The position numbers and the translations under genes were made by a program. The notes below the pieces were generated by a model. It did not search any database and was not told the origin of the DNA. It saw only the letters and a program-made list of their open reading frames with translations. From positions 1-64,000 of the forward strand of contig NZ_AGFU01000123.1 in NCBI RefSeq assembly GCF_000226955.1: a stretch of DNA of 64,000 nucleotides, in the 5' to 3' direction. This document shows positions 52,993 to 61,018 of this stretch, in pieces (within the stretch, counting starts at the first letter, position 1; the number at the start of each line of letters is the position of its first letter). The stretch is from Sphingomonas elodea ATCC 31461 (GTDB taxonomy: Bacteria; Pseudomonadota; Alphaproteobacteria; Sphingomonadales; Sphingomonadaceae).

Positions 52993-54047
52993 CGAGTCTC
53001 GGTCACCTTGCGGAGATACAGTGGCGCATCGGGATTGTTGCCGCGCGCCAGCGAGAGCGCGTTGACCATCGGGTAGAAGCTTTGGACCATCAGGATCGGC
53101 TCCAGCGCCGGGTGGCCCGCAAGGACCGGCAGCGGCGAGGCGTTACCGGCCTTGGCGTCCGCCAGGCACACGCGGGCGCCGCGCTCGCCGAACTCGGCCG
53201 ACGCTTCGCGCACGCTGTCGCCGGCGGTGTCCGATGTGCCGAACGCGAGCACGGGAAAGCCCTTGCCGACGATCGCCATGGGGCCGTGGCGCACTTCCGC
53301 GGCGCTGAACGCCTCGGCGTGCAGACTGCAGGTTTCCTTGAACTTGAGCGCCGCTTCCTGCGCGACGGCGAAGCTGTAGCCGCGCCCGATCACGAACAGG
53401 TTGGTCGCGGTGCGGAGAGTCTCCACCACGGCAGACCAGTCGAAGTCGCGCGTCGTTTCCAGCTGCTCGGGTAGCGCTGTCAGGGCCGAACGAAGGGTTT
53501 CGTCCTGCGACCATTCGGCGACCAGTGCGGCGAAGGCGGCGAGGGCCGTGATGTACGACTTGGTCGCGGCGACCGAACGCTCCGGACCCGCCTTGAGGCC
53601 GATCGTGGTGTCGGCCATCGCGGCAAGCGGCGACTCCTCGTCATTCACGAAGGCGACGACGCGAGCGCCCGCTGCCTGATAGGCCTTGACGGTGGCGAGC
53701 AGGTCCGGGCTGCGGCCGCTCTGCGACACCGCGATGCACAGGGCACGGGCGGTGGAGACGGGTGCCTCGAATACCGATGCCACGGACGGCGCGGCGGATG
53801 CGACCGGCACCCCGATCATCGTCTCGATCAGATATTTGCCATAGGTCGCCGAGTGATCCGAAGAACCGCGCGCACAGGTGACGACCAGTGCCGGCGGGTT
53901 GGCGCGAAGATCCTCGGCGAGCGCGCCGAGCGCGGGGCCGTTGGCGACGAGCAGGCGGCGGACCGCTGCACCGGCTTCGGCAGCCTCGGACGCCATCAGC
54001 GTCTTGCCACCTGCGGGCTTTTCGATTTCGGCGATCATATCCCCCAT
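52989..54047 (-). CDS. nagB-II: SIS-domain glucosamine-6-phosphate deaminase (NagB-II)
   Basis: 352 residues from ATG 54047 with GGAGG just before; a GTG at 54056 is possible but leaves no room for a ribosome site. Two SIS domains, as in GlmS without its glutaminase part: CARGSSDHSATYGKYLIE and AVSQSGRSPDL, then GRGYSFAVAQEAALKFKETC and AEVRHGPMAIV. This is the NagB-II type common in Proteobacteria that lack classical NagB. It deaminates glucosamine-6-phosphate to fructose-6-phosphate and ammonia. First gene of the GlcNAc operon, with a well-formed promoter and an operator-like core upstream. Confidence 0.93.
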   Translation of the reverse strand: MGDMIAEIEKPAGGKTLMASEAAEAGAAVRRLLVANGPALGALAEDLRANPPALVVTCARGSSDHSATYGKYLIETMIGVPVASAAPSVASVFEAPVSTARALCIAVSQSGRSPDLLATVKAYQAAGARVVAFVNDEESPLAAMADTTIGLKAGPERSVAATKSYITALAAFAALVAEWSQDETLRSALTALPEQLETTRDFDWSAVVETLRTATNLFVIGRGYSFAVAQEAALKFKETCSLHAEAFSAAEVRHGPMAIVGKGFPVLAFGTSDTAGDSVREASAEFGERGARVCLADAKAGNASPLPVLAGHPALEPILMVQSFYPMVNALSLARGNNPDAPLYLRKVTETR

Positions 54048-54073
54048 TGCCTCCACTGGCTATGACACCGGCA

Positions 54074-54102
54074 GGGATAAGTTACATATTGGTATTGTTC
54101 AA
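54074..54102 (-). promoter_or_regulatory. Promoter of the GlcNAc operon with embedded operator core
   Basis: On the minus strand TTGAAC (54102-54097), 17-base spacer, TATCCC (54079-54074). The spacer contains AATACCAAT; with the preceding bases the 10-base string ACAATACCAA matches the right half of the palindrome at 43161-43178. A repressor bound there would block RNA polymerase. The -35 box overlaps the stop codon of cutC. Confidence 0.6.
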
Positions 54103-54839
54103 GCGCTAGCTTGCAGATTGAGCAAATTCCGCAGCTCGGCCACCTTGGCAGGGTCGGTGGCGAGGCGCGGGCCGGCCTGGAAGCCGAAGGCGGTTTCCGT
54201 CGCGGCCACGGTCCCTTGCGGGCTGCGGCACGAGGCGTGGACTTCGCGCACGCCGGTTTCCAGGATGGGGGGCAGGGTCGTGGCGTCGATCCCGCTGCCG
54301 GCCAGGATGATCAGGCGATCGCCCGCGGCGGCGACCAGTTTCGCGAGCGTGGCGCGCCCGTCGATCGCCTTGGGGCTGCAGCCCGAGGTGAGGATTCGGT
54401 CGAAGCCGAGGGCGATTGCCGTTTCCAGAGCCGCGAGCGGATCGGGACAGAGGTCGAAGGCGCGATGCAGGGTCAGGGACAGTGGCGTCGGCGTACCCCG
54501 GGCCACGGCCACCCACTGGGCGAGCAAGTCGGCGTCCAGCCGATGGTCGGCAAGGCTGGCGCCGATGACGACGCCGGCCAGGCCCGCCTCGGCCGCGGCG
54601 CGGATATCGGCTGCGACCAGTGCCGCTTCGGCCGAGCTGTAGGCGAAGGTGCCGTCGCGAGGACGGGCGAGCAGATGAACCGGGATCGGCGCACCGGCGG
54701 CAGCGGCGATCAGCGACGCCGGTGGGGTCAGCCCACCCACCGCCAGCGCGGCGCACAGCTCGATTCGGTCGGCCCCGCCGGCCACGGCCGCGTCGATTCC
54801 GGCAACATCTTCCACGCAGACTTCGAGCAAGCGGCGCAT
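54099..54839 (-). CDS. cutC: CutC family protein
   Basis: 246 residues forming a TIM barrel of the CutC family: LLEVCVEDVAGIDAAVAGGA, DRIELCAALAVGGLTPPASL, VHLLARPRDGTFAYS, LTLHRAFDLCPDPLAALETA, RILTSGC and EVHASCRSP. The family was linked to copper tolerance in E. coli, but the evidence is weak, and CutC genes often sit in polysaccharide or amino-sugar loci, as here. It is cytoplasmic. Its stop codon overlaps the -35 box of the downstream GlcNAc operon, which starts 52 bases later on the same strand, so read-through could also bring the operon under its promoter. Function open. Confidence 0.88.
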   Translation of the reverse strand: MRRLLEVCVEDVAGIDAAVAGGADRIELCAALAVGGLTPPASLIAAAAGAPIPVHLLARPRDGTFAYSSAEAALVAADIRAAAEAGLAGVVIGASLADHRLDADLLAQWVAVARGTPTPLSLTLHRAFDLCPDPLAALETAIALGFDRILTSGCSPKAIDGRATLAKLVAAAGDRLIILAGSGIDATTLPPILETGVREVHASCRSPQGTVAATETAFGFQAGPRLATDPAKVAELRNLLNLQASA

Positions 54840-54884
54840 AAGGTATTCGATCCATTCTGGCAGGTTCTAGAAAAGTCCTATTCC

Positions 54885-55793
54885 TTAGAGCACACCGAAC
54901 GTCCAGCCCTCGGTGGTGGCGAGTTCCGGCGTCAGTGCAGCGGGCGACCACAGGCCGGGCTGGCCCGCCGCGACGCGAAGCCAGGCGGCGCTCAGGACCG
55001 CATCGGTGGCATGGTCGTCATAGCGGGAAAGCGGTGCGTGCGGCGCGGAGCCGAACGCGGCGAGCATCGTATCCAGCGTCTCGGCGTCGCGGATCTTGGA
55101 GATGCCCTTGCGCATCCCCGCAAGCCGCGCGGCGAGCGAGGTGTAGATTTCTACCAGCACCGGGCCGGTATCCGGCAGCGGATCGAACGGCCAGACGCCG
55201 ATGCGGCCGCGCAGCCGGTGGAGTACGCGCATGCCGGTGAGGCTCGACTTGCCGACCTGGCTCGCGCCGACCAGGTTGAAGCAGCTATAGGGCGATAGCG
55301 CCATCGCCTCCTGGCCATGTTCGCACACCCGGAACCGGCCGCGCCCGCCGGGAAACAGGTCGCCGCAATCGCCCATCTGACGGAAGTGGCGCCGCGCCTC
55401 CGGATGCCGCACGAAGCTGGTTGCGGCAAGGTGGTCATCCGCATCGGACAGGCGATCCACCAGCGCCCAAAGTGCGGGGCCATCGGCTGGGCTTTCCTCC
55501 CAGCCCGGGAAATAGGCACCCGCATCGGCGAAGGGAAAGGCGAGCGACAGATCCAGCCCCACCAGCGCGCGCATGCCGTGATCGGCAAGTTCGTCCAGAA
55601 AGGCCAGAATGTCTCCGCGCGACCAGGGCCGATCGATCAGCACCGGTGCGGCGTCGCCGGCGCGGGCGTGCGCCACCGCCAGTCCCCTGGGCCGCTCCAC
55701 CGCCTGGCCGGACCAGTCGATCGCGAAGAAATCGGTAAAGCCAGGGGTGGCTATGCGCCGTCTCCGCGCCGCTGCTCGCGCATCGACGCCCAC
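54885..55793 (-). CDS. DUF429-like hypothetical protein (RNase H-like fold)
   Basis: 302 residues from a GTG start that overlaps rarA by 43 bases; the recognisable part begins FTDFFAIDWSGQ. The pattern FAIDWSG at the N-terminus, LVGLDLSLAFPF in the middle and DDHATDAVLSAAWL near the C-terminus suggests an RNase H-like nuclease fold with spaced Asp residues, as predicted for DUF429 proteins. It also has VGASQVGKSSLTGMRVLHRL. No experimental role is known to me. It lies between rarA and cutC on one strand and is likely co-transcribed with rarA. Confidence 0.7.
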   Translation of the reverse strand: MGVDARAAARRRRIATPGFTDFFAIDWSGQAVERPRGLAVAHARAGDAAPVLIDRPWSRGDILAFLDELADHGMRALVGLDLSLAFPFADAGAYFPGWEESPADGPALWALVDRLSDADDHLAATSFVRHPEARRHFRQMGDCGDLFPGGRGRFRVCEHGQEAMALSPYSCFNLVGASQVGKSSLTGMRVLHRLRGRIGVWPFDPLPDTGPVLVEIYTSLAARLAGMRKGISKIRDAETLDTMLAAFGSAPHAPLSRYDDHATDAVLSAAWLRVAAGQPGLWSPAALTPELATTEGWTFGVL

Positions 55794-57076
55794 CAGGCGA
55801 GCCGCTCCGAAACGCGCTTTTCGTGTCCGCGATCGGTGGGGGCGTAGAAGGTCTGCGGCTCCATCTCGGCCGGCCAGTAATTGTCGCCGGAGAATCCGTC
55901 CTCGGCATCATGGTCGTAGGTATAGCCCGTGCCGTAGCCGATCTGCTTCATCAGCTTGGTCGGCGCGTTGAGGATGTTCTGCGGCGGCATCAGCGAGCCG
56001 GTTTCCTTCGCCACCTTCCATGCCGCCTTCTGCGCCTTGTAGGCGGCGTTCGATTTGGGCGCAGTCGCCAGGTAGAGACATGCCTGTACGATCGCCAGTT
56101 CGCCCTCCGGCGAGCCGAGGAAGTCATAGGTGTCCTTGGCGGCGATGCACTGCACCAGCGCATTGGGATCAGCCATGCCGATATCCTCTACCGCCATGCG
56201 CACGAGGCGGCGGAGCAAGTAGAGCGGTTCCTCGCCGGCGGTGAGCATCCGCGCGAGATAATAGAGTGCCGCCTGCGGATCGGAACCGCGCACCGATTTG
56301 TGCAGCGCCGAGATCAGGTTGTAATGCCCCTCGCGGTCCTTGTCGTACACCGCGACCCGACGCTGGAGGAAGGCCGAGAGTCCGGCGGGATCGAGCGGCG
56401 CCTCGAACTGCACCGAGAACAGGGTTTCGGCCTGGTTGAGCAGGAAGCGGCCGTCGCCATCCGCGCTTGCCACCAGCGCGTCGCGGGCTTCCGGCGTGAG
56501 GGGTAGGGGACGTTCTTCCAGCGCCTCGGCGCGGTCGAGCAACTGGCTCAGCGCCTCATGGCCGAGCCGGTGCAGGATCAGCACCTGCGCGCGGCTGAGG
56601 AGCGCGGCATTGAGCTCGAACGACGGATTCTCGGTGGTAGCGCCGACCAGGGTGACGGTGCCGTCCTCGACATAGGGCAGGAAGCCGTCCTGCTGGGCGC
56701 GGTTGAAGCGGTGGATCTCGTCCACGAACAGCAGGGTGCGCTTGCCGATCCGGGCATGTTCGCGCGCCTCGGCGAACACCTTCTTGAGGTCTGCGACCCC
56801 GGAGAACACCGCCGAGATCGCGACGAACCGCAGGCCCACCGCATCGGCGAGCAGCCGCGACATGGTGGTCTTGCCGGTGCCGGGCGGCCCCCAGAAGATG
56901 ATCGAGCTGAGCTTGCCCGCGGCGACCATCCGCCCGATCGCGCCGTGCGGGCCGGTGAGATGCTCCTGCCCCACCACCTCGTCCAGCTTCTGCGGGCGCA
57001 GGCGATCGGCGAGCGGTCCGCTTGCAGGCGCGGCATCGGAGGCGGGCGGTTCGTGGGTGGCAAAAAGGTCGGCCAT
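55751..57076 (-). CDS. rarA: Replication-associated recombination protein A (MgsA/RarA AAA ATPase)
   Basis: 441 residues from MADLFATHEPPASD. Walker A is FWGPPGTGKTTMSRLL, Walker B is LLFVDEIHRFNRAQQDGFLP, and sensor 1 is VGATTENPSFELNAALLSR. The C-terminal tetramerisation part has DIGMADPNALVQCIAAKD, and the tail is GYTYDHDAEDGFSGDNYWPA. The protein acts at stalled replication forks and on single-strand DNA binding protein. It is a housekeeping gene divergent from ubiM and marks the end of the accessory region. Confidence 0.95.
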   Translation of the reverse strand: MADLFATHEPPASDAAPASGPLADRLRPQKLDEVVGQEHLTGPHGAIGRMVAAGKLSSIIFWGPPGTGKTTMSRLLADAVGLRFVAISAVFSGVADLKKVFAEAREHARIGKRTLLFVDEIHRFNRAQQDGFLPYVEDGTVTLVGATTENPSFELNAALLSRAQVLILHRLGHEALSQLLDRAEALEERPLPLTPEARDALVASADGDGRFLLNQAETLFSVQFEAPLDPAGLSAFLQRRVAVYDKDREGHYNLISALHKSVRGSDPQAALYYLARMLTAGEEPLYLLRRLVRMAVEDIGMADPNALVQCIAAKDTYDFLGSPEGELAIVQACLYLATAPKSNAAYKAQKAAWKVAKETGSLMPPQNILNAPTKLMKQIGYGTGYTYDHDAEDGFSGDNYWPAEMEPQTFYAPTDRGHEKRVSERLAWWASMREQRRGDGA

Positions 57077-57214
57077 TGCGACCAAGATAGGCGGCGGCGC
57101 GGCAATTTGCATCCCGCTGGTTGATCGGGCGCAAGGTTAGGACAAGCCGGTGCGCCCAAAGAGGCCGCCGTCCCGGCGAACGCCGGGAGGACGGCTGCTA
57201 AAGGGGAAGCGGGC

Positions 57215-58387
57215 ATGGACTGCGACGTCGTCATCGTTGGCGGAGGGCCTGCGGGTCTGGCCTTCGCCCGCTCGCTGGAAGATTGCGGTCTAAGCATCGT
57301 CCTGCTCGAGCGTGCGCCGCTGGAGGCGCTGGCGACCCCGCGCTTCGACGGGCGGGAAATCGCGCTCACCCATGGCTCCAGGCGCATTCTCGAGCAGCTC
57401 GGCGCATGGATGCGGCTGCCCGCGGGCGAGATCGCGCCGCTCCATGCCGCCAAGGTGGTGAACGGCGACTCGCCCTTTGCGCTGAACTTCACGGCCGGGG
57501 GCGGGGCGGACGACCAGCTCGGGTGGCTGGTGCCCAACCACCGCATCCGCGCCGCGCTGTACGATGCGGTGCTGGACCAGCCGGGGCTGCGGATCGTCAC
57601 TGGCGCCGAGGTGGTCCATGCCCGCTCCGGCGCCATGGGCCCGCGCGCCGAAGTGCTGCTCTCCTCCGGCGAGGTGGTGCGGGCAAAGCTGCTGGTGGTG
57701 GCGGATTCCCGCCTTTCCAAAACTCGCGAGGCGCTGGGGATCGACGCGGACATCCATCCCCTCGGCCGCTCGATGATGGTGGTGCGGGTGCGCCACGAAC
57801 TGCCGCACGGAAGCGTAGCGCTGGAATGGTTCGATCACCGCCAGACGCTTGCGCTGCTGCCGCTGGCCGCCAACACGGCCGGGGCGGTGCTGACCCTGCC
57901 CGAAGATGCGGCGCGGCGGGTGATGGCATTCGACGACGCCGCGCTCGGCCGCGACCTGACTCGGCGCTTCCGCCAGCGGCTGGGCCGCATGGAGGTGGTG
58001 AGCGACCGCAACGTGTATCCGCTGGTCACCAGCTGGGCACATCAGTTCGTCAGCGGGCGGGCGGCGCTGATCGGCGATGCGGCGGTGGGGATGCATCCGG
58101 TGACCGCGCATGGCTTCAACCTGGGGCTGAGCGGGCAGGCGATGCTTGCCGCCAAGGTGCGCGATGCGGTGCGGCGGGGCATGGATCCGGCGCTGCCGGC
58201 CGCGCTGCGCCGCTACGAGCAGGGCCACCGCGCGGCGTGCCGGCCGCTCTATACGGGCACCAACCTGCTGGTGCGGCTGTTCACGAACGAACGGCCCGCC
58301 GCCCGCGCGATGCGCCATGCGGTGCTTCGACTGGGCGCGGGGCTGCCCTTTGTCCGGCCCTCGGTACGGGCGATGCTGACACATTGA
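57215..58387 (+). CDS. ubiM: FAD-dependent ubiquinone biosynthesis hydroxylase UbiM
   Basis: 390 residues of the class A flavin monooxygenase type. The FAD-binding motif is VVIVGGGPAGLAFARSLED; the second motif is GRAALIGDAAVGMHPVTAHG, with FNLGLSGQ typical of UbiH/F/I/M-like enzymes. UbiM hydroxylases occur in alphaproteobacteria and act on the ubiquinone ring (C5, sometimes other positions). It is membrane-associated. The gene follows a short GC-rich hairpin region, with AAAGGGGAAG before the ATG. The distinction from UbiH or UbiF is by overall look, so the letter M is moderately sure. Confidence 0.8.
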   Translation: MDCDVVIVGGGPAGLAFARSLEDCGLSIVLLERAPLEALATPRFDGREIALTHGSRRILEQLGAWMRLPAGEIAPLHAAKVVNGDSPFALNFTAGGGADDQLGWLVPNHRIRAALYDAVLDQPGLRIVTGAEVVHARSGAMGPRAEVLLSSGEVVRAKLLVVADSRLSKTREALGIDADIHPLGRSMMVVRVRHELPHGSVALEWFDHRQTLALLPLAANTAGAVLTLPEDAARRVMAFDDAALGRDLTRRFRQRLGRMEVVSDRNVYPLVTSWAHQFVSGRAALIGDAAVGMHPVTAHGFNLGLSGQAMLAAKVRDAVRRGMDPALPAALRRYEQGHRAACRPLYTGTNLLVRLFTNERPAARAMRHAVLRLGAGLPFVRPSVRAMLTH

Positions 58388-58460
58388 GGCGCGGCTCCTT
58401 TCAGCCCTTGCACCAAGGAACTGGCGAAAAATCGTTGGCAGGGGCTTGCATGAGCCTTTT

Positions 58461-58474
58461 CAAGATATATCTTG
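58461..58474. promoter_or_regulatory. Palindromic operator upstream of padR-type gene
   Basis: CAAGATATATCTTG is a perfect 14-base palindrome 35 bases before the PadR start, in an otherwise GC-rich gap. It is a likely autoregulatory PadR operator overlapping the promoter. Confidence 0.65.
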
Positions 58475-58508
58475 TGTGCATCAAGACTCATCCTGAAAAG
58501 AGAGAAGC

Positions 58509-59105
58509 ATGTTTTTCCACTTTGGACATCACGGCCATCACGGCCGACACTTCGGCCCTCGCGGTCGTGGCGGCTTCGGCGGGGGCTTTCCCGGCGGTTT
58601 CGAGATGGCATTCGGCATGGGCGAGCGCGGGCAGGGCGGTCGCGGTCGGCGCATGTTCGGCGGCGACGAGCTTCGGTTGATCCTGCTCAAGCTGATCGAG
58701 GAGGCGCCCCGCCATGGCTATGACCTGATCCGCGAGATCGAGGCGCGCTCGAAGGGGGCCTATGCGCCGAGCCCGGGCGTGGTCTATCCGACGCTGACCA
58801 TGCTCGACGACATGGATCTGATTGCCGAGCACAAGAGCGAGGGCGCCAAGAAGCAGTTCGCGATCACCGAGGCGGGCACGGCGCATCTCGCGGAGAATGC
58901 CGCCGAAGTCGCCGCGCTGTTCGAACGGCTGGCGGATCTGGGCGAGCGCCATGCCCGAACCAGCGGCGGACCGGTGCGGCGGGCGATGCACAATCTGAAG
59001 ACCGTGCTTGCCGCCAGCGTGTTCGACGACGAGATCGAACCCGAGCGCTTGCACGCGATTGCCGAGATCCTCGACGAAGCCGCCCGCAAGATCGAGCGGC
59101 TCTAG
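58509..59105 (+). CDS. PadR family regulator with His/Gly-rich N-terminus (YqjI-like)
   Basis: 198 residues. The first 50 are very rich in Gly, His, Arg and Phe (FFHFGHHGHHGRHFGPRGRG), a probable metal-binding head. The PadR winged helix follows: LILLKLIEEAPRHGYDLIRE, SPGVVYPTLTMLDDMDLIAE and KKQFAITEAG, with a C-terminal dimerisation helix. In E. coli YqjI a similar head binds nickel and the protein represses a ferric reductase gene. Here the next gene encodes a DUF2218 protein, a domain linked to siderophore-interacting proteins, so iron/nickel control is a fair inference. A palindrome lies in its promoter region. Confidence 0.88.
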   Translation: MFFHFGHHGHHGRHFGPRGRGGFGGGFPGGFEMAFGMGERGQGGRGRRMFGGDELRLILLKLIEEAPRHGYDLIREIEARSKGAYAPSPGVVYPTLTMLDDMDLIAEHKSEGAKKQFAITEAGTAHLAENAAEVAALFERLADLGERHARTSGGPVRRAMHNLKTVLAASVFDDEIEPERLHAIAEILDEAARKIERL

Positions 59106-59177
59106 GCAACGATGCCCCGGATCGAGGTGTTACGCCGCCGTTTGGGGCTCGTCCCCGTCACGGCCAAGGAGACAAAA

Positions 59178-59501
59178 ATGACGATTGCCCCCTTCACCGG
59201 CCACGCGCTGGTGCCGACCGAACATGCCAGCCGCTATCTTCAGCAGGTGTGCAAGCACTGGCAGCATAATCTGCAGGTGGAGTTCACGCGTGAGAACGGC
59301 ACCGTGATCTTCCCGAAGGACGCCCGCGGCGCCGCCCATCCCGGCGACGCGGTGGTCACGTTCAACGTTGCGGCGACCGGGCTTGAGGTCCGTATCGATG
59401 CGACCTCGCAGGAGCAGCTCGACGGGCTGAAAGGTGCCGTTGTCCGGCATCTGGATCGCTTCGCCTTTCGCGAAGGCGAGCTGCAGTATCACTGGCAATA
59501 G
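59178..59501 (+). CDS. DUF2218 domain protein
   Basis: 107 residues from MTIAPFTGHALVPTEHASRY, with AAGGAG 7 bases upstream; an in-frame ATG at 59112 is rejected for lack of a site. The body shows YLQQVCKHWQHNL, then GTVIFPKDARG and HLDRFAFREGELQYHW, typical of DUF2218, often found alone or fused to siderophore-interacting flavoproteins. It is probably co-transcribed with the PadR gene 72 bases upstream. Biochemical function unknown. Confidence 0.82.
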   Translation: MTIAPFTGHALVPTEHASRYLQQVCKHWQHNLQVEFTRENGTVIFPKDARGAAHPGDAVVTFNVAATGLEVRIDATSQEQLDGLKGAVVRHLDRFAFREGELQYHWQ

Positions 59502-59506
59502 CGAAG

Positions 59507-59533
59507 AAGGGGCGCCGGTTGCGGCGCCCCTTT
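59507..59533. terminator. Bidirectional terminator
   Basis: AAGGGGCGCCG, loop GTTG, CGGCGCCCCTTT: an 11-bp stem with T-rich ends on the plus strand, between the convergent DUF2218 and PEP-CTERM genes. Confidence 0.8.
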
Positions 59534-59538
59534 CCCGT

Positions 59539-60657
59539 TCAGGCGGGGGCGAGCGTCCGGCGCTTCCGCAGCAGGCCGCCCAGCGTGCCGAAGCCGAGCA
59601 GCAGCATCGCCCAGCTTGCCGGCTCCGGCACGGCGCTGGGGGGCAGGAAGCTGCTGGTGCCGGCATAGGTGCCGAGATGCACCTCGCCGTTCAGCTGCAT
59701 CGACTTGGCGACGATGCTGCCCTCGATCGCGCTGCTGTTGATCAGCGCCGCGTTCGGCGCCAGCACGGTACCGTGGAAGCCCTTCAGCGACAGGCTCTGG
59801 GCCTGGCTGAAATTCCAGATCACGCTCTGGTTGAGCGCCTTGTTGTTGATGTTGCCGCGCTCCACCAGATTGGTGCCCAGCACGTTGATGATGGTGGTGA
59901 AGCCGCTCGGCATGCTGGTGAACAGATTGTCGAAATTGGCATTCTGGTCGGTAAAGGCCGCCTCGGTCATGGTGAACACGGCATAGTCGCCGGTCGCCCC
60001 CGAATAATTGAGCGCGCCGTTGGTCGAGGTGATCGTGCCCAGCGCGGTCAGGCCCGCCAGATGCGTGGACAGCGCGGTGAGGTCGTTGGTCAGCGCGCTC
60101 ATCTTCACGGCGAGGCCGGCCGCGACGTCGTTGGCGCCGCCGGCCGCCAGGCTCGCATCCTTCACCGCCCCGTTGATCCCGCCGGCCGCCGTGCCGCCAT
60201 AGGTGACGCTGTGGTTGTTGACATTGAACTGGGTGGTCAGGTTGCCGCCGGCGATCAGCTTGCCGACCTGGCCATTGGCATCGTTGAAATCGATATAGCC
60301 GACATTGCCGCCGATCCGGGCGGTATCGCCGAGGGGGGTGGCGTTGCTGCCATTGGCGTAGCCCGCCTTGAGGCGGAACGAGCCGTTGGCGTTGCCGACG
60401 ACGCTGAGCACGTCGAAGCTCGACGCGGCCGAGGCCTGGGTGGTCGACCCGATGCCGAAATTGGTGAAGTTGGCGGCGGCGAGTTCGCCGACGAAGCTGC
60501 GGCCTTCCACTTCCTGGCCGCTGGTGGTCAGCGTTCCGAAGACGACGAGGTTCAGTTCGCGCAGGGCCTGGAGGCCGGCAGCGGCGTCGCCCGGCGCAGC
60601 CTGGGCGCTGGTGGCGATAAGGGACGTGGCAATAGCAGCGAGAGACAACAGGCGCAT
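59539..60657 (-). CDS. Choice-of-anchor A family PEP-CTERM protein
   Basis: 372 residues. Signal peptide ends at SAQA. A choice-of-anchor-A domain follows (LNLVVFGTLTTSGQEVEGRS, then GGNLTTQFNVNN), with ILNVLG-like repeats later (TTIINVLGTNL, VIWNFSQAQSLSLKGFHGTV). The tail VPEPASWAMLLLGFGTLGGL plus a basic end is a textbook PEP-CTERM sorting signal, read by exosortase EpsH/XrtA systems, which are not in this window. It should be an exported surface or exopolysaccharide-matrix protein. Confidence 0.88.
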   Translation of the reverse strand: MRLLSLAAIATSLIATSAQAAPGDAAAGLQALRELNLVVFGTLTTSGQEVEGRSFVGELAAANFTNFGIGSTTQASAASSFDVLSVVGNANGSFRLKAGYANGSNATPLGDTARIGGNVGYIDFNDANGQVGKLIAGGNLTTQFNVNNHSVTYGGTAAGGINGAVKDASLAAGGANDVAAGLAVKMSALTNDLTALSTHLAGLTALGTITSTNGALNYSGATGDYAVFTMTEAAFTDQNANFDNLFTSMPSGFTTIINVLGTNLVERGNINNKALNQSVIWNFSQAQSLSLKGFHGTVLAPNAALINSSAIEGSIVAKSMQLNGEVHLGTYAGTSSFLPPSAVPEPASWAMLLLGFGTLGGLLRKRRTLAPA

Positions 60658-60960
60658 TCAGCTTTCTCCATGAAACGTCAGCGCCTTAACCTCCCCGTGG
60701 AACCGCAAGCGCGCGTAACGTTGTTGCGTGCGGATCTGCTGCGGGAACGTTCGCGGGGAAACCACTGGGTTTTTACGGGGTTGGCGGCCTACCCGTCTCA
60801 TCGGCTGAGACGTGTGAAGTTCTTCAATACAGAAGGTAAAATGCTGAAGTTGCGTATATGTGTTCCGCCAAGCGGCCGCGGCACGTAGGGCGGCGCCGTC
60901 CCATATCGAAACGTTCAACGCCTTGTGGTCGGAAGATTTTTCGGGCGCTAGCGCGGCCCC
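60658..60960 (-). other. Upstream region of the PEP-CTERM gene
   Basis: About 300 bases without a convincing gene. It contains the PEP-CTERM promoter region and a few AT-rich stretches (TTCTTCAATACAGAAGGTAA near 60820-60840). The TonB receptor terminator begins at its right edge. No conserved box was recognised with confidence. Confidence 0.4.
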
Positions 60961-60999
60961 AAAAGCGAAGCGGCCCGACGCCGGGAGGCGCCGAGCCGC
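60961..60999 (-). terminator. Terminator of the 61-kb TonB receptor gene
   Basis: On the minus strand GCGGCTCGGCGCC (60999-60987) pairs with GGCGTCGGGCCGC (60982-60970) with two mismatches, followed after a short gap by TTTT. It starts 20 bases past the receptor stop. Confidence 0.7.
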
Positions 61000-61018
61000 T
61001 GCTCGTATGCGGGGTGTA

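Noticed and set aside
57113-57214. GC-rich hairpin between rarA and ubiM as a riboswitch or RNA gene
   Set aside because: A simple short inverted repeat without conserved features of a known RNA; more likely part of the divergent promoter region.
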